Assembly (NCBI RefSeq): GCF_022489035.1 | Contig: NZ_JAKVTV010000001.1 | Location: 372,001-436,000, forward strand | DNA from: Christiangramia lutea | GTDB lineage: Bacteria > Bacteroidota > Bacteroidia > Flavobacteriales > Flavobacteriaceae | Length of the DNA: 64,000 nt | Direction of reading: 5' to 3' | Part shown: positions 25,645 through 34,924 of the stretch, one piece after another | Layout of the letters: each line of letters opens with the position of its first letter | Numbering within the stretch: the first letter of the stretch is position 1 | The notes under the pieces: generated by a model | Told to the model about the DNA's origin: nothing | Database searches by the model: none | Seen by the model: only the letters and a program-made list of their open reading frames with translations | Position numbers and translations under genes: made by a program

Positions 25645-25815
25645 ATGAATTTTCAGAGAAAAAGAATTCCGTTAGAAGATGGAGATTATTACTTAACTCC
25701 TGAAGGCTATCGCTGTTTTACTGAACAATATCACTTAAAAAGAGGTTATTGCTGCGAAAGCGGCTGCAGGCATTGCCCCTACGGATATAATAAAAAAACG
25801 AACTCCCAAGATTAA
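25645..25815 (+). CDS. DUF5522 small cysteine-rich protein
   Basis: 56 residues from ATG 25645; an in-frame TTG five codons earlier is unlikely. The core YYLTPEGYRCFTEQYHLKRG followed by YCCESGCRHCPYGY has five cysteines in a compact pattern (CC-x3-C-x2-C), suggestive of metal binding. It matches DUF5522, small proteins of unknown function often found next to amino acid catabolism genes. It is four bases from hutU and very probably cotranscribed. A near-consensus -7 box (TATTTTAG, 25633-25640) ends four bases before the ATG. Confidence 0.8.
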   Translation: MNFQRKRIPLEDGDYYLTPEGYRCFTEQYHLKRGYCCESGCRHCPYGYNKKTNSQD

Positions 25816-25819
25816 GCAG

Positions 25820-27808
25820 ATGAATTTTAAGGATCAAATACTTGAAGGAATACCCAATGAATTACCGGCAGCAAAAGCATATGATGAATCTTTAAATCAT
25901 GCTCCTAAAAGGAAGGAAATCCTGGACCCAGATGAAAAGAAACTGGCGCTGGAGAATGCCCTGAGATATTTTGATAAAAAGCACCATAGAATACTGCTTC
26001 CGGAATTCAGGGAAGAACTGGAGAAATACGGCAGAATCTATATGTATAGGTTTAAGCCAGAATATGATTTGTATGCCAGGTCTATAGATGAATATCCCGG
26101 GAAAAGTATACAGGCCAAAGGTATTATGTTAATGATCCAGAATAACCTCGATCCAGAGGTTGCTCAGCACCCGGAAGAATTGATCACTTATGGAGGAAAT
26201 GGGGCGGTTTTCCAAAACTGGGCTCAGTACCTTTTAACCATGCAATACCTGGCTAATATGAATGATAATCAAACGTTGGTTATGTATTCAGGCCACCCTA
26301 TGGGATTGTTCCCTTCTCATCCCTATGCTCCTAGAGTTGTGGTTACCAATGGCATGATGATCCCTAATTATTCCAAACCAGATGACTGGGAGAAATTCAA
26401 TGCCCTGGGTGTAACTCAATACGGACAGATGACAGCCGGCAGCTATATGTACATTGGTCCGCAGGGAATCGTGCATGGAACAACTATTACGGTTTTAAAT
26501 GCCGGAAGAAAGATTTCAAAAGCTGGTGAAGACCTTGGCGGAAAACTATTTGTTACTTCCGGACTTGGCGGAATGAGTGGTGCACAACCAAAGGCAGGGA
26601 ATATTGCAGGTTGTATAACCATATGTGCAGAAGTGAATCCAAAAGCTACTCAAACCAGGCATAAACAGGGCTGGGTAGATGAGGTGATTGATGATATTGA
26701 AGAACTTGCTGAAAGAGTAAAAAAAGCAAAGGCCGGAAAAGAGGTTGTTTCCATTGCCTACCAGGGCAATGTGGTGGAAGTATGGGAATACTTCGCTGAA
26801 AATGATATTTACATTGATCTGGGTAGTGATCAGACTTCTCTCCATAACCCATGGGCCGGGGGTTATTACCCTGTGGATCTTAGTTTTGAAGAAGCAAATG
26901 AGATGATGGCTTCTCACCCTGAAACATTCAAAGAGAAAGTACAGGAGAGTTTAAGAAGGCAGGCTTCTGCAATTAATAAACACACAGCAAAAGGAACTTA
27001 TTTCTTCGATTATGGGAATGCATTCCTTCTTGAAGCTTCTAGGGCTGGAGCCGATATTTTAACCGAAAACGGCAAAGGATTCAAGTATCCAAGTTATGTT
27101 CAGGATATTATGGGACCCATGTGTTTTGATTATGGATTCGGACCTTTCAGATGGGTTTGTGCTTCAGGAAAAGAGGAAGATCTTCAGAAAACCGATGAGA
27201 TCGCTACGACCGTACTGAATGAGTTAAGGAAAAACTCGCCAGCTGAAATTCAGCAGCAGATGCAGGATAATATTCAGTGGATCAAAGGAGCACAGGAAAA
27301 TAAACTGGTAGTAGGTTCGAAAGCCAGAATCCTTTATGCGGATGCTGAAGGTAGGATTGCCATAGCCAAGGCATTCAACGGCGCTATAGGCCGTGGGGAG
27401 ATTGGCCAGGTAGTTCTGGGACGTGATCACCATGATGTATCAGGAACCGATTCTCCTTATCGTGAGACCTCAAACATTTATGACGGATCACAATTTACAG
27501 CAGATATGGCTATTCAGAATGTTATTGGAGATAGCTTCCGTGGAGCGACCTGGGTAAGTATTCATAATGGCGGTGGCGTAGGCTGGGGAGAGGTAATTAA
27601 TGGTGGATTCGGCATGATTCTTGAAGGTGATAAGGCATCAGAAGATCGACTGAAATCTATGTTGTTCTGGGACGTAAATAACGGAATTGCCCGTAGATCC
27701 TGGGCCAGGAACAAGGAAGCCATATTCGCCGCTCAAAGGGCCATGGATATGAATCCGCAATTAAAAGTTACTATTCCTAATCTCGTAGAACCGGGTCTTT
27801 TGGATTAA
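25820..27808 (+). CDS. hutU: Urocanate hydratase
   Basis: 662 residues, the longer form usual in Bacteroidota. Motifs are YGGNGAVFQNWAQY, YSGHPMGLFPSHP, GQMTAGSYMYIGPQGIVHG, SGLGGMSGAQPKAG (dinucleotide-binding), DLGSDQTSLHNPWAGGYYP, CFDYGFGPFRWVC and GRDHHDVSGTDSPYRET. The enzyme adds water to urocanate to give imidazolone propionate, the second step of histidine breakdown, using NAD+ as electrophile. hutH and hutI are not in this window. DUF5522 precedes it and a DUF4136 lipoprotein follows 26 nt downstream. Confidence 0.97.
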   Translation: MNFKDQILEGIPNELPAAKAYDESLNHAPKRKEILDPDEKKLALENALRYFDKKHHRILLPEFREELEKYGRIYMYRFKPEYDLYARSIDEYPGKSIQAKGIMLMIQNNLDPEVAQHPEELITYGGNGAVFQNWAQYLLTMQYLANMNDNQTLVMYSGHPMGLFPSHPYAPRVVVTNGMMIPNYSKPDDWEKFNALGVTQYGQMTAGSYMYIGPQGIVHGTTITVLNAGRKISKAGEDLGGKLFVTSGLGGMSGAQPKAGNIAGCITICAEVNPKATQTRHKQGWVDEVIDDIEELAERVKKAKAGKEVVSIAYQGNVVEVWEYFAENDIYIDLGSDQTSLHNPWAGGYYPVDLSFEEANEMMASHPETFKEKVQESLRRQASAINKHTAKGTYFFDYGNAFLLEASRAGADILTENGKGFKYPSYVQDIMGPMCFDYGFGPFRWVCASGKEEDLQKTDEIATTVLNELRKNSPAEIQQQMQDNIQWIKGAQENKLVVGSKARILYADAEGRIAIAKAFNGAIGRGEIGQVVLGRDHHDVSGTDSPYRETSNIYDGSQFTADMAIQNVIGDSFRGATWVSIHNGGGVGWGEVINGGFGMILEGDKASEDRLKSMLFWDVNNGIARRSWARNKEAIFAAQRAMDMNPQLKVTIPNLVEPGLLD

Positions 27809-27834
27809 AATTTATATAAATTAAAATCTAACCT

Positions 27835-28377
27835 ATGAAATTTCTAAGAATTACTCCTGTTCTACTGTTATTCACGATTCTGTTATCGTCCTGTAATAGT
27901 GTTAGAGTTGCTTCAGATTATGACCGCGAAGCCAATTTCAGTAATTATGGAACCTATGCTTTCTTCAAACCCGGTATAGATAAAGCTGAAATTTCTGATC
28001 TTGACAAAAAAAGGATACTTCGAGCTATAGAGACTGAAATGAGCAAAAAAGGTTTTACAAAATCTGATAATCCAGATCTACTAGTTAGCATTTTCACCAA
28101 AACCAATGAAAATATAAATATTTATAATAATGCATATCCCTACTGGGGTTATGGATGGGGCTGGAACCCATGGTACTGGGGAAGTGGCTTCAATACAGTT
28201 AGTAGCACCAGTGAAGGTACTCTTTATATAGACCTTATTGATTCTGAAGGAAAAGAGCTTGTATGGCAGGGCATGGGAACTGCTGCCCTTGCGGACCAGG
28301 TAGATAAAAAACAGGAACGTATTAACGAGATAGTTTCCAAGATCATGGAGAAATACCCTCCTGGATTGGAAAAATAA
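27835..28377 (+). CDS. DUF4136 lipoprotein
   Basis: 180 residues with a lipoprotein signal (ILLSSCNSVRV, Cys20). The DUF4136 pattern follows: VASDYDREANFSNYGTYAFF, then KKRILRAIETEMSKKGF and NPDLLVSIFTK. A Trp/Tyr/Gly-rich insert (YWGYGWGWNPWYWG) lies near residues 103-116, and the C-terminus is VWQGMGTAAL followed by a charged helix. Envelope location is expected; function is unknown. A good terminator closes this transcript. Confidence 0.88.
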   Translation: MKFLRITPVLLLFTILLSSCNSVRVASDYDREANFSNYGTYAFFKPGIDKAEISDLDKKRILRAIETEMSKKGFTKSDNPDLLVSIFTKTNENINIYNNAYPYWGYGWGWNPWYWGSGFNTVSSTSEGTLYIDLIDSEGKELVWQGMGTAALADQVDKKQERINEIVSKIMEKYPPGLEK

Positions 28378-28390
28378 AATAAAAATTTGA

Positions 28391-28414
28391 GCCTCTATTT
28401 ATAGAGGCTTTTTT
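28391..28414 (+). terminator. Terminator after the DUF5522-hutU-DUF4136 unit
   Basis: GCCTCTAT-TT-ATAGAGGC (perfect arms) followed by T6, 14 nt after the DUF4136 stop codon. Confidence 0.9.
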
Positions 28415-28496
28415 ATACCAGGTCGTTAAGGAATATCTTTCCCTTTCTCTTCCGAATTTTGTACTTTTAACGCAAACGTTTTAGTTAATTACCACC

Positions 28497-30254
28497 ATGT
28501 TAGATAACATCCAATCCAACGAGATTCTGGACAGGCTTCCTGCCCATCTTCAGCAATATATAAAACCTCAGAATTATGATGATTACAGTCCTGTAAACCA
28601 GGCAGTATGGCGATATGTTATGAGGAAAAACGTTGATTATCTTAGCCAGGTAGCACATGATTCTTACCTGGAAGGATTGAAGAAAACCGGAATTTCAATA
28701 GATTGCATTCCTAACATGTACGGAATGAACCGTATACTTGAAGAAATTGGCTGGGCGGCAGTTGCCGTTGATGGTTTTATACCTCCCGCGGCATTTATGG
28801 AATTTCAGGCTTACAACGTCCTGGTTATTGCCAGTGATATTAGGCAATTGGAACATATTGAATATACTCCGGCTCCAGACATTATTCATGAAGGTGCAGG
28901 CCATGCCCCCATTATCGCTAATCCCGAATATGCTGAATACCTTAGACGTTTTGGAGAAATCGGTTGTAAAGCGATTTCCAGTTCTCATGACTATGAAGTA
29001 TATGAGGCTATCCGTGAACTTTCAATTTTGAAAGAAGCTGAAGATACTCCGCAGGAACAGATCGAAAAGGTTGAAAAAAGAGTTGATGAACTCCAGAAGG
29101 CAGAGGTGAAACCAAGCGAAATGGCCCAAATAAGAAATTTACACTGGTGGACCGTGGAATATGGTTTAATAGGCACTCCCGAAAATCCTAAGATCTACGG
29201 TGCGGGGCTGCTATCTTCCATTGGTGAAAGTAAATCCTGTATGACCGATGCTGTAAAGAAAATACCTTACACTATTGAAGCTGCCAAACAGGAATTTGAC
29301 ATTACAAAACCTCAGCCGCAGTTATTTGTGACTCCAGATTTTGCTCATTTAAGTCTTGTTCTGGAAGAATTTGCCAATAAAATGGCCTTAAGAAAAGGCG
29401 GACTGGAAGGAATTCAGAAGCTAATAGATTCCAGGAATCTTGGAACTGTTGAATTCAGTACAGGTATACAGATCTCAGGTAATTTTTCAAGGGTGATAGA
29501 ACATGAAGGCAAGCCTATCTATATTCAAACTGAAGGAAAGACAGCGCTTTCTCACAGGGAAAAGGAGCTGGTGGGCCATGGTATTTCCACGCATCCCGAA
29601 GGATTTGGTTCTCCCATTGGAAGCCTGAAAGGGATAAATCTGGCTATCGAAGATATGAGCCCTAGAGACCTCAGGGCTTATGATATTTACGAGGGAGAAA
29701 AGATTAGCCTGGAATTTGATGGGGGAATAAAGGTTGAAGGTGAAATTATAACCGGTACAAGAAACCTGCAGGGAAAGGTTATTCTAATAAGTTTAAATAA
29801 TTGCACGGTCACATACAATGAGGAAATCTTATTCAAACCTGAATGGGGCAGGTATGATATGGCCGTTGGAAAAGAAATTATTTCAGCATTTGCAGGACCT
29901 GCAGATCATGAATCTTTTGACCTGATCACTCATACTCCTTCCACCACTACCATTAAAAGTAAAAAGACTCCGGAAAGAGAAGAGCTGGAATCGTTATATG
30001 AGTCTGTTAGAAATATAAGAAACGGTGAAAACACAAAATTTTCTCTGAATGCTTCTTTCGACATTGTTAGGAAACATCATCCAAAAGACTGGTTATTATC
30101 GGTAGAGGTCTATGAACTGGCCATGGAATCAGATCAGAAACTGGCTGAAGAAGTTAAGCTTCGCCTTCAGGAAATTAAAAAGCAACGACCTGAAGTTGCC
30201 CATCTTATCGACGATGGGATTGAAATGGCCGAGACCAATATGGTTACTCCCTAA
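28497..30254 (+). CDS. Aromatic amino acid hydroxylase (phenylalanine 4-monooxygenase type), long form
   Basis: 585 residues. The catalytic iron site is in DIIHEGAGHAPIIANPEYAE (His-x4-His, near residues 130-135) with the Glu in RRFGEIG (near 155). Further family motifs are FHWRWxV-like LHWWTVEYGLIG and YGAGLLSSIGE. Such pterin-dependent enzymes hydroxylate phenylalanine to tyrosine. The catalytic part fills the first 300 residues. The remaining 270 residues, starting after the Fe domain, include a beta-rich region (GTVEFSTGIQISGNF, KVILISLNNCTVTYNEE) not found in short bacterial PhhA. The stop overlaps the stop of the convergent DUF4230 gene (CTAA, 30251-30254). Confidence 0.9.
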   Translation: MLDNIQSNEILDRLPAHLQQYIKPQNYDDYSPVNQAVWRYVMRKNVDYLSQVAHDSYLEGLKKTGISIDCIPNMYGMNRILEEIGWAAVAVDGFIPPAAFMEFQAYNVLVIASDIRQLEHIEYTPAPDIIHEGAGHAPIIANPEYAEYLRRFGEIGCKAISSSHDYEVYEAIRELSILKEAEDTPQEQIEKVEKRVDELQKAEVKPSEMAQIRNLHWWTVEYGLIGTPENPKIYGAGLLSSIGESKSCMTDAVKKIPYTIEAAKQEFDITKPQPQLFVTPDFAHLSLVLEEFANKMALRKGGLEGIQKLIDSRNLGTVEFSTGIQISGNFSRVIEHEGKPIYIQTEGKTALSHREKELVGHGISTHPEGFGSPIGSLKGINLAIEDMSPRDLRAYDIYEGEKISLEFDGGIKVEGEIITGTRNLQGKVILISLNNCTVTYNEEILFKPEWGRYDMAVGKEIISAFAGPADHESFDLITHTPSTTTIKSKKTPEREELESLYESVRNIRNGENTKFSLNASFDIVRKHHPKDWLLSVEVYELAMESDQKLAEEVKLRLQEIKKQRPEVAHLIDDGIEMAETNMVTP

Positions 30255-30865
30255 AGTTTAATCCTTTCGAGACCATCGGAGGTGGTAATAGGATTATTCT
30301 GGTATTCCAGGGTCCATCCCATACTATTGGTTAAAATATAGATCTTTTGCAATTCACTTACCAATCGATTTTTGGCATTTGATTTCAAGGTAGATTTTTC
30401 AATTTTATCCTTTAAACCCTTTTCAATTCTCTCTTTAATCTTGTTGTAATCCTCAGCCTCAAATTGATTAAGATAATCCTGGGTAACATCATAATATTTG
30501 ATATTAGGATTAATATTTATCTCCTCCTTGGGTATTTCCTTTATCACAACTCGTTTATCATCCTCATCTATTTCTATCTCCAACTTGCTGAGATCATAGG
30601 CAACACTTACGTCTGCGTTCACCACTATTAGTGCCTTTTTTCGGGCAGAAAGAATATCAAAATAGAAACTTTTGGAATTTTTATAGGTAAAAACCTGAGA
30701 GAATGTCCCTTCCGTAACCACAAGCTTTCCTACATTTCTTATTTGCTCCTGGATTAAAGCCGTGTTTTCCTCAAGTTGAATCTTCTCTTCATTACGATCT
30801 TCATAGTACATAAACCCGAAGATCACTACAGCTACCATTAAAATAGCGATTACAATATTCTTCAT
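30251..30865 (-). CDS. DUF4230 family membrane-anchored protein
   Basis: 204 residues. One N-terminal transmembrane helix (NIVIAILMVAVVIFGFMYY) is followed by a periplasmic region: VTEGTFSQVFTYKN, ALIVVNADVSVAYDLSKLEI, VIKEIPKEEININPNIKYYD, a Lys/Glu-rich helix, and LTNSMGWTLEY. This is the DUF4230 pattern; its function is unknown. It is convergent with the hydroxylase gene with a 4-nt overlap, so its 3' end must lie inside the antisense strand of that gene. Confidence 0.85.
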   Translation of the reverse strand: MKNIVIAILMVAVVIFGFMYYEDRNEEKIQLEENTALIQEQIRNVGKLVVTEGTFSQVFTYKNSKSFYFDILSARKKALIVVNADVSVAYDLSKLEIEIDEDDKRVVIKEIPKEEININPNIKYYDVTQDYLNQFEAEDYNKIKERIEKGLKDKIEKSTLKSNAKNRLVSELQKIYILTNSMGWTLEYQNNPITTSDGLERIKL

Positions 30866-30950
30866 AAATGTTGATTAGAAAAGGGAAATTAGGAAAAAAT
30901 CAAAAGAGAGAAAGATTAAATCAGTTATGAAAACTATAAAGAAAGTGTTA

Positions 30951-30981
30951 AAAAACTAAAGGACGGCCCCACCCGTCCTTT
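30951..30981 (-). terminator. Hairpin with T-run in the 30.9-31.2 kb gap
   Basis: AAAGGACGG (30958-30966) pairs with CCGTCCTTT (30973-30981), a 9-bp stem. Read on the minus strand it is followed by AGTTTTTTAA, so it could end the GSCFA transcript 200 nt after its stop or end a small RNA. The gap 30866-31180 has no ORF. A second hairpin CTAAAAT/ATTTTAG is at 30990-31015. Confidence 0.6.
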
Positions 30982-31112
30982 AGTAAACTCTAAAATCTAC
31001 CCCAACAAATTTTAGAAAACAAATCATCCATAAATATTTGATTATAAGAGAATTAAATCTCGATAACCAAGGACTATTTATTTCGAATCTGCTTTGTAAA
31101 AATAAGAATATT

Positions 31113-31158
31113 TTAATATATAAGATGAATTTTAAGTTTCTTATATATTAATTTTTTA
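31113..31158 (+). terminator. Perfect 12-bp A/T hairpin followed by T6
   Basis: TTAATATATAAG (31113-31124) pairs fully with CTTATATATTAA (31140-31151). On the plus strand T6 follows. No plus-strand gene precedes it, so it may close an unrecognised small transcript or be the 3' processing structure of the GSCFA mRNA on the other strand. Confidence 0.4.
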
Positions 31159-31180
31159 ACAATCTCAATAAGGACGTGGG

Positions 31181-32131
31181 CTAAGAAAATGTTATTTCAG
31201 GGTGTTTTTTTTGAATTTCTTCGATTTTACCTTGTAAATTTGTAAGAAATTTCCTATGCTTTGTCGAATTTTCTGCGCGTGGAGAGTGGGCTAGCGACCT
31301 TTGAATTTTATCAATCTCAGAATTGAGAGATATCGAACTTTTTGACAACCAGTTGTTTGAAAATAATTCCCAGATATAATCTACGGCCAATTTACTTGGA
31401 TGCAACATATCTCCAGCATAAAACCTATAATCCCGTAGTTCATCCATCATAATTTCATAGGAGGGAAAATAATATGAAGATCTTGAGCTTTCTATAAATT
31501 GATGTAGTGCCGCGATGAGGTGTGACTTACTAAGCTGATTTTCGGTAAATCCATCTTTTAGGTGTCTCACAGGTGAAATTGTGAATATGATCGAGGCATT
31601 TTTGTTCAATTGAGAAACAGAATGGTCTATAACTTCAAGATCGTTTATAATCTCGGTAATAGATGACAGCTCTTTAGTAAATTTTTTCTGCGGAACCTTA
31701 TGACAGTTGGCCGCAATATTATCCTTTCCTTCATACACATAGCCCCAGGCAGTTCCCAGACTTATGATAACATGAGAAGTATTTTGAATATACTCTCTGC
31801 TTTGTTTCAGAGCTGAGTTTAGATCTGAAAGACATTCTTCATGATTGTCCCTACGCATATCTGAATGTGCTTCCAGGGATTGCCAGCCTCCGTTGAACTC
31901 AAAGACATCCTCTTCCCTGAATTTTTCTTCATTGGAAAGTCTTTGAAAAAACCTTCGTATAGGTGATGGGTGAAATATGATCCCGGTTGGATTTTGTAGA
32001 TTCTTAAATTTGAACCACTCTAGCTTCGCTCCGATATTCTCCACAAAGCAGGAGCCAATTAAAAATACTCCGCCTGCGTGCTCTAGTTTATGAGCACCAT
32101 CCTGAATGGGCACTTTGGTCCTGAAATCCAT
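31181..32131 (-). CDS. GSCFA domain protein
   Basis: 316 residues, no signal peptide. The name-giving motif is present in FLIGSCFVENIGAKLEWFKF, with NPTGIIFHPSPI next. VIISLGTAWGYVYEG and the late FYAGDMLHPSKLAVDYIW resemble blocks of SGNH hydrolases (Gly/Asn block and Asp-x-x-His), so a hydrolase-like fold is probable. Substrate and location are unknown. The gene starts 46 nt after alaS; a terminator-like hairpin lies between them, so expression may depend partly on read-through. Confidence 0.87.
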   Translation of the reverse strand: MDFRTKVPIQDGAHKLEHAGGVFLIGSCFVENIGAKLEWFKFKNLQNPTGIIFHPSPIRRFFQRLSNEEKFREEDVFEFNGGWQSLEAHSDMRRDNHEECLSDLNSALKQSREYIQNTSHVIISLGTAWGYVYEGKDNIAANCHKVPQKKFTKELSSITEIINDLEVIDHSVSQLNKNASIIFTISPVRHLKDGFTENQLSKSHLIAALHQFIESSRSSYYFPSYEIMMDELRDYRFYAGDMLHPSKLAVDYIWELFSNNWLSKSSISLNSEIDKIQRSLAHSPRAENSTKHRKFLTNLQGKIEEIQKKHPEITFS

Positions 32132-32142
32132 TTCCTTAAATT

Positions 32143-32173
32143 AAAAAATCCCAGTCAAAAAACCGGGACTTTT
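32143..32173 (-). terminator. Terminator of alaS, just before the GSCFA gene
   Basis: Minus strand: AAAGTCCC (32172-32165) pairs with GGGATTTT (32152-32145, one wobble), then T-run. It begins 6 nt after the alaS stop and ends about 12 nt before the GSCFA start codon. Confidence 0.7.
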
Positions 32174-32177
32174 CAGC

Positions 32178-34793
32178 TTATTTTATAAAACTCTCTCCTT
32201 TTTGTAATGCTTCATTCAATCCTTCAGGTTTCTTACCACCTGCAGTTGCAAAGAACGGCTGGCCTCCGCCACCACCCTGGATAAATTTACCTAGTTCGCG
32301 AACAATCTGTCCTGCATTTAGGTCTCTTTGCTGAACTAGTTCTTTAGAAATAAAACATGAGAGTAGTGCCTTTCCATTTTGCTCGGTTCCAAACAATAGA
32401 AAAAGATCATCCAGTTCTTCTCCTAACTGAAAAGAAAGATCTTTAATCCCAGCAGCATCAAGATCTACTTTCTTCGCCAGGTAATTAACACCATTTATAT
32501 TTTTGATCTCCTGCCTAAATTCAGATTTAAGATTTTTAGCCTTATCTTTTAATAGACCTTCGACCTGTTTCTTTAAAGCTGCATTTTCCTCCTGAAGTGT
32601 ATTGATAGCCTTAACAGGATCTTTCGAATTCTTCAATCCGCTCTTGATCTCATCAAGAATTTCTGTTTGGTTTTCAAAGTAATGCATGGCAGCTTCTCCA
32701 GTGATCGCCTCGATCCTTCTAATTCCTGAAGCCACCGCAGATTCACCTGTAATCTTGAAGTACCAGATATCTGCGGTATTAGGAACATGGGTTCCACCAC
32801 AAAGCTCCATAGACTCACCAAAACGAATAGCCCTTACAGAATCTCCATATTTTTCACCAAACAACGCGATAGCACCCTGATCTAAAGCCTCCTGGAAAGA
32901 AATATTTCTTTGCTCTTCCAAACCTATTTGTTCACGGATACGTGCGTTTACGAATTTCTCAACCTTCTCGAGTTCTTCCGAAGTCACTTTACTGAAATGT
33001 GAAAAATCGAATCTCAGGTAACCACTTTGAACCATAGACCCTTTCTGTTCAACATGATTTCCAAGAATCTCTCTTAGCGCCTGATGCAAGAGATGAGTTG
33101 CTGTGTGGTTAGATGCGGTTTTAGCCCTCTCCGTTTTATTTACAATAGCTTTAAAATCTGACGCGGTATTTTTAGGCAATTCCTTAGTGAAATGAACAAT
33201 TAAATTGTTCTCTTTTCTTGTATCTATTATATCTATTACTTCTCCATCTGAAGACATAATAATGCCCCTGTCGCCTACCTGGCCTCCTCCTTCGGGATAA
33301 AACGGAGTTTTATTGAGTACCACCTGGAACATTTCACCTTTTTTCTTTGACTCAACTTTTCTGAATTTCGCGATCTTCACCTCGGCCTCCAGTTGATCAT
33401 ATCCAACAAATGCGTCTGCTTCTACCTGATTTATTTCATTCCAGTCTCCAGCGGTAACCTGTGTAGCCGCACGAGAACGATCCTTTTGCTTTTTCAATTC
33501 AGCTTCGAAACCTTTTTCATCAAGTGTAAAGCCTTTTTCCCTAAGGATTAATGCTGTAAGATCTATTGGAAAGCCAAAGGTGTCATACAATTCAAATGCT
33601 TTATCTCCTGAAATCTTCCTGTCTTCAGAGGCTTTCATAAGATTTTCCAGTAATACCAATCCCTGATCCAGAGTTCTTAAAAAGGATGCCTCTTCTTCCC
33701 TGATCACGTTCTCCATCAGGCTTTGCTGAGACTTCAATTCCTGGAAAGTCGCTCCCATCTGTTTGCTTAGGAGAGCAACAAGCTTATAAATAAAAGGTTC
33801 TTTGGTATTCAGAAAGGTAAATCCATACCTAATAGCTCTCCTTAAAATCCTTCTTATAACATATCCCGCACCGGTATTACTTGGCAACTGACCATCGGCA
33901 ATAGAGAATGCCACAGCCCTAACATGGTCTGCGATCACACGCATAGCCACATTGGAATCTTCAGATCTTCCGTACGCCTGCCCTGTAATTTTTTCAATTT
34001 CAGCTATTAATGGGGTAAAAACATCGGTATCGTAATTCGATTTTTTATTCTGAAGAACCATGCAAAGGCGTTCAAATCCCATTCCCGTATCTATATGCTT
34101 TGCAGGCAATTCTTCCAGTTCACCATTAGCCTTACGGTTGTATTGCATAAAAACGAGGTTCCAGATCTCCACAACCTGGGGATGGTCCATATTAACCAGG
34201 TCTCTTCCCGGCACTTTGGCCTTCTCCTCTTCAGACCTGATATCTATGTGGATCTCTGAACATGGTCCGCAAGGTCCCTGGTCTCCCATTTCCCAGAAAT
34301 TATCTTTCTTGTTTCCGTAAATAATTCTTTCCTCAGGAACTATCTTTTTCCATAATTGCAGGGCTTCAGTATCAAGCCCCAGTTTATCCCTGTCTTCACT
34401 ACCTTCAAATACTGAAACGTAAAGGTTATCTGGATCTATTTTATAAACTCCGGTAAGTAATTCCCAGGCCCAGTTGATGGCTTCTTCTTTAAAATAATCC
34501 CCAAAACTCCAGTTACCAAGCATCTCGAACATGGTATGGTGATAAGTATCATGCCCAACTTCTTCCAGGTCATTATGCTTTCCGCTTACTCGAAGACACT
34601 TTTGAGTATCAGTCACCCGGTTGCTTTTAGGAACCGAATTTCCGAGGAAAAACTCCTTAAACTGGTTCATCCCCGCATTAGTAAACATAAGTGTAGGATC
34701 ATCTTTAATCACCATTGGCGCAGATGGTACAATGCTGTGTGATTTCGATTTGAAAAATTCTAGAAATTGTTTGCGGATATCCTGTGACTTCAT
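32178..34793 (-). CDS. alaS: Alanyl-tRNA synthetase
   Basis: 871 residues, full length. The class II catalytic core is at the N-terminus ([66 protein letters not shown]). The editing domain has HTATHLLHQ and the zinc site CGGTHV. The C-terminal part has a coiled coil and the Gly-rich [17 protein letters not shown] of the C-Ala domain. It charges tRNA-Ala and clears mischarged Ser and Gly. It is divergent from the M23 peptidase gene with 131 nt between starts. Confidence 0.98.
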   Translation of the reverse strand: MKSQDIRKQFLEFFKSKSHSIVPSAPMVIKDDPTLMFTNAGMNQFKEFFLGNSVPKSNRVTDTQKCLRVSGKHNDLEEVGHDTYHHTMFEMLGNWSFGDYFKEEAINWAWELLTGVYKIDPDNLYVSVFEGSEDRDKLGLDTEALQLWKKIVPEERIIYGNKKDNFWEMGDQGPCGPCSEIHIDIRSEEEKAKVPGRDLVNMDHPQVVEIWNLVFMQYNRKANGELEELPAKHIDTGMGFERLCMVLQNKKSNYDTDVFTPLIAEIEKITGQAYGRSEDSNVAMRVIADHVRAVAFSIADGQLPSNTGAGYVIRRILRRAIRYGFTFLNTKEPFIYKLVALLSKQMGATFQELKSQQSLMENVIREEEASFLRTLDQGLVLLENLMKASEDRKISGDKAFELYDTFGFPIDLTALILREKGFTLDEKGFEAELKKQKDRSRAATQVTAGDWNEINQVEADAFVGYDQLEAEVKIAKFRKVESKKKGEMFQVVLNKTPFYPEGGGQVGDRGIIMSSDGEVIDIIDTRKENNLIVHFTKELPKNTASDFKAIVNKTERAKTASNHTATHLLHQALREILGNHVEQKGSMVQSGYLRFDFSHFSKVTSEELEKVEKFVNARIREQIGLEEQRNISFQEALDQGAIALFGEKYGDSVRAIRFGESMELCGGTHVPNTADIWYFKITGESAVASGIRRIEAITGEAAMHYFENQTEILDEIKSGLKNSKDPVKAINTLQEENAALKKQVEGLLKDKAKNLKSEFRQEIKNINGVNYLAKKVDLDAAGIKDLSFQLGEELDDLFLLFGTEQNGKALLSCFISKELVQQRDLNAGQIVRELGKFIQGGGGGQPFFATAGGKKPEGLNEALQKGESFIK

Positions 34794-34846
34794 TCAGTTA
34801 TTTTCTTGCAAAATTCATTAAATTATGAAGACGGCAAAACAATTCA

Positions 34847-34878
34847 TATATTTGTTCGTTTACCGTATAAATTTATAC
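34847..34878. promoter_or_regulatory. -7 box and 14-nt palindrome in the alaS/M23 divergent gap
   Basis: TATATTTG (34847-34854, plus strand) matches the -7 consensus and would give a roughly 65-nt leader for the M23 gene. The perfect palindrome GTATAAATTTATAC (34865-34878) lies just downstream. A minus-strand TATTTTTG is at 34909-34902. A MerR-type regulator is encoded in the rightward operon and could bind here; this is inference. Confidence 0.35.
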
Positions 34879-34924
34879 AGTATTCAAGCCGTTTCTGGAC
34901 GCAAAAATAGCATAAATTTAACTC

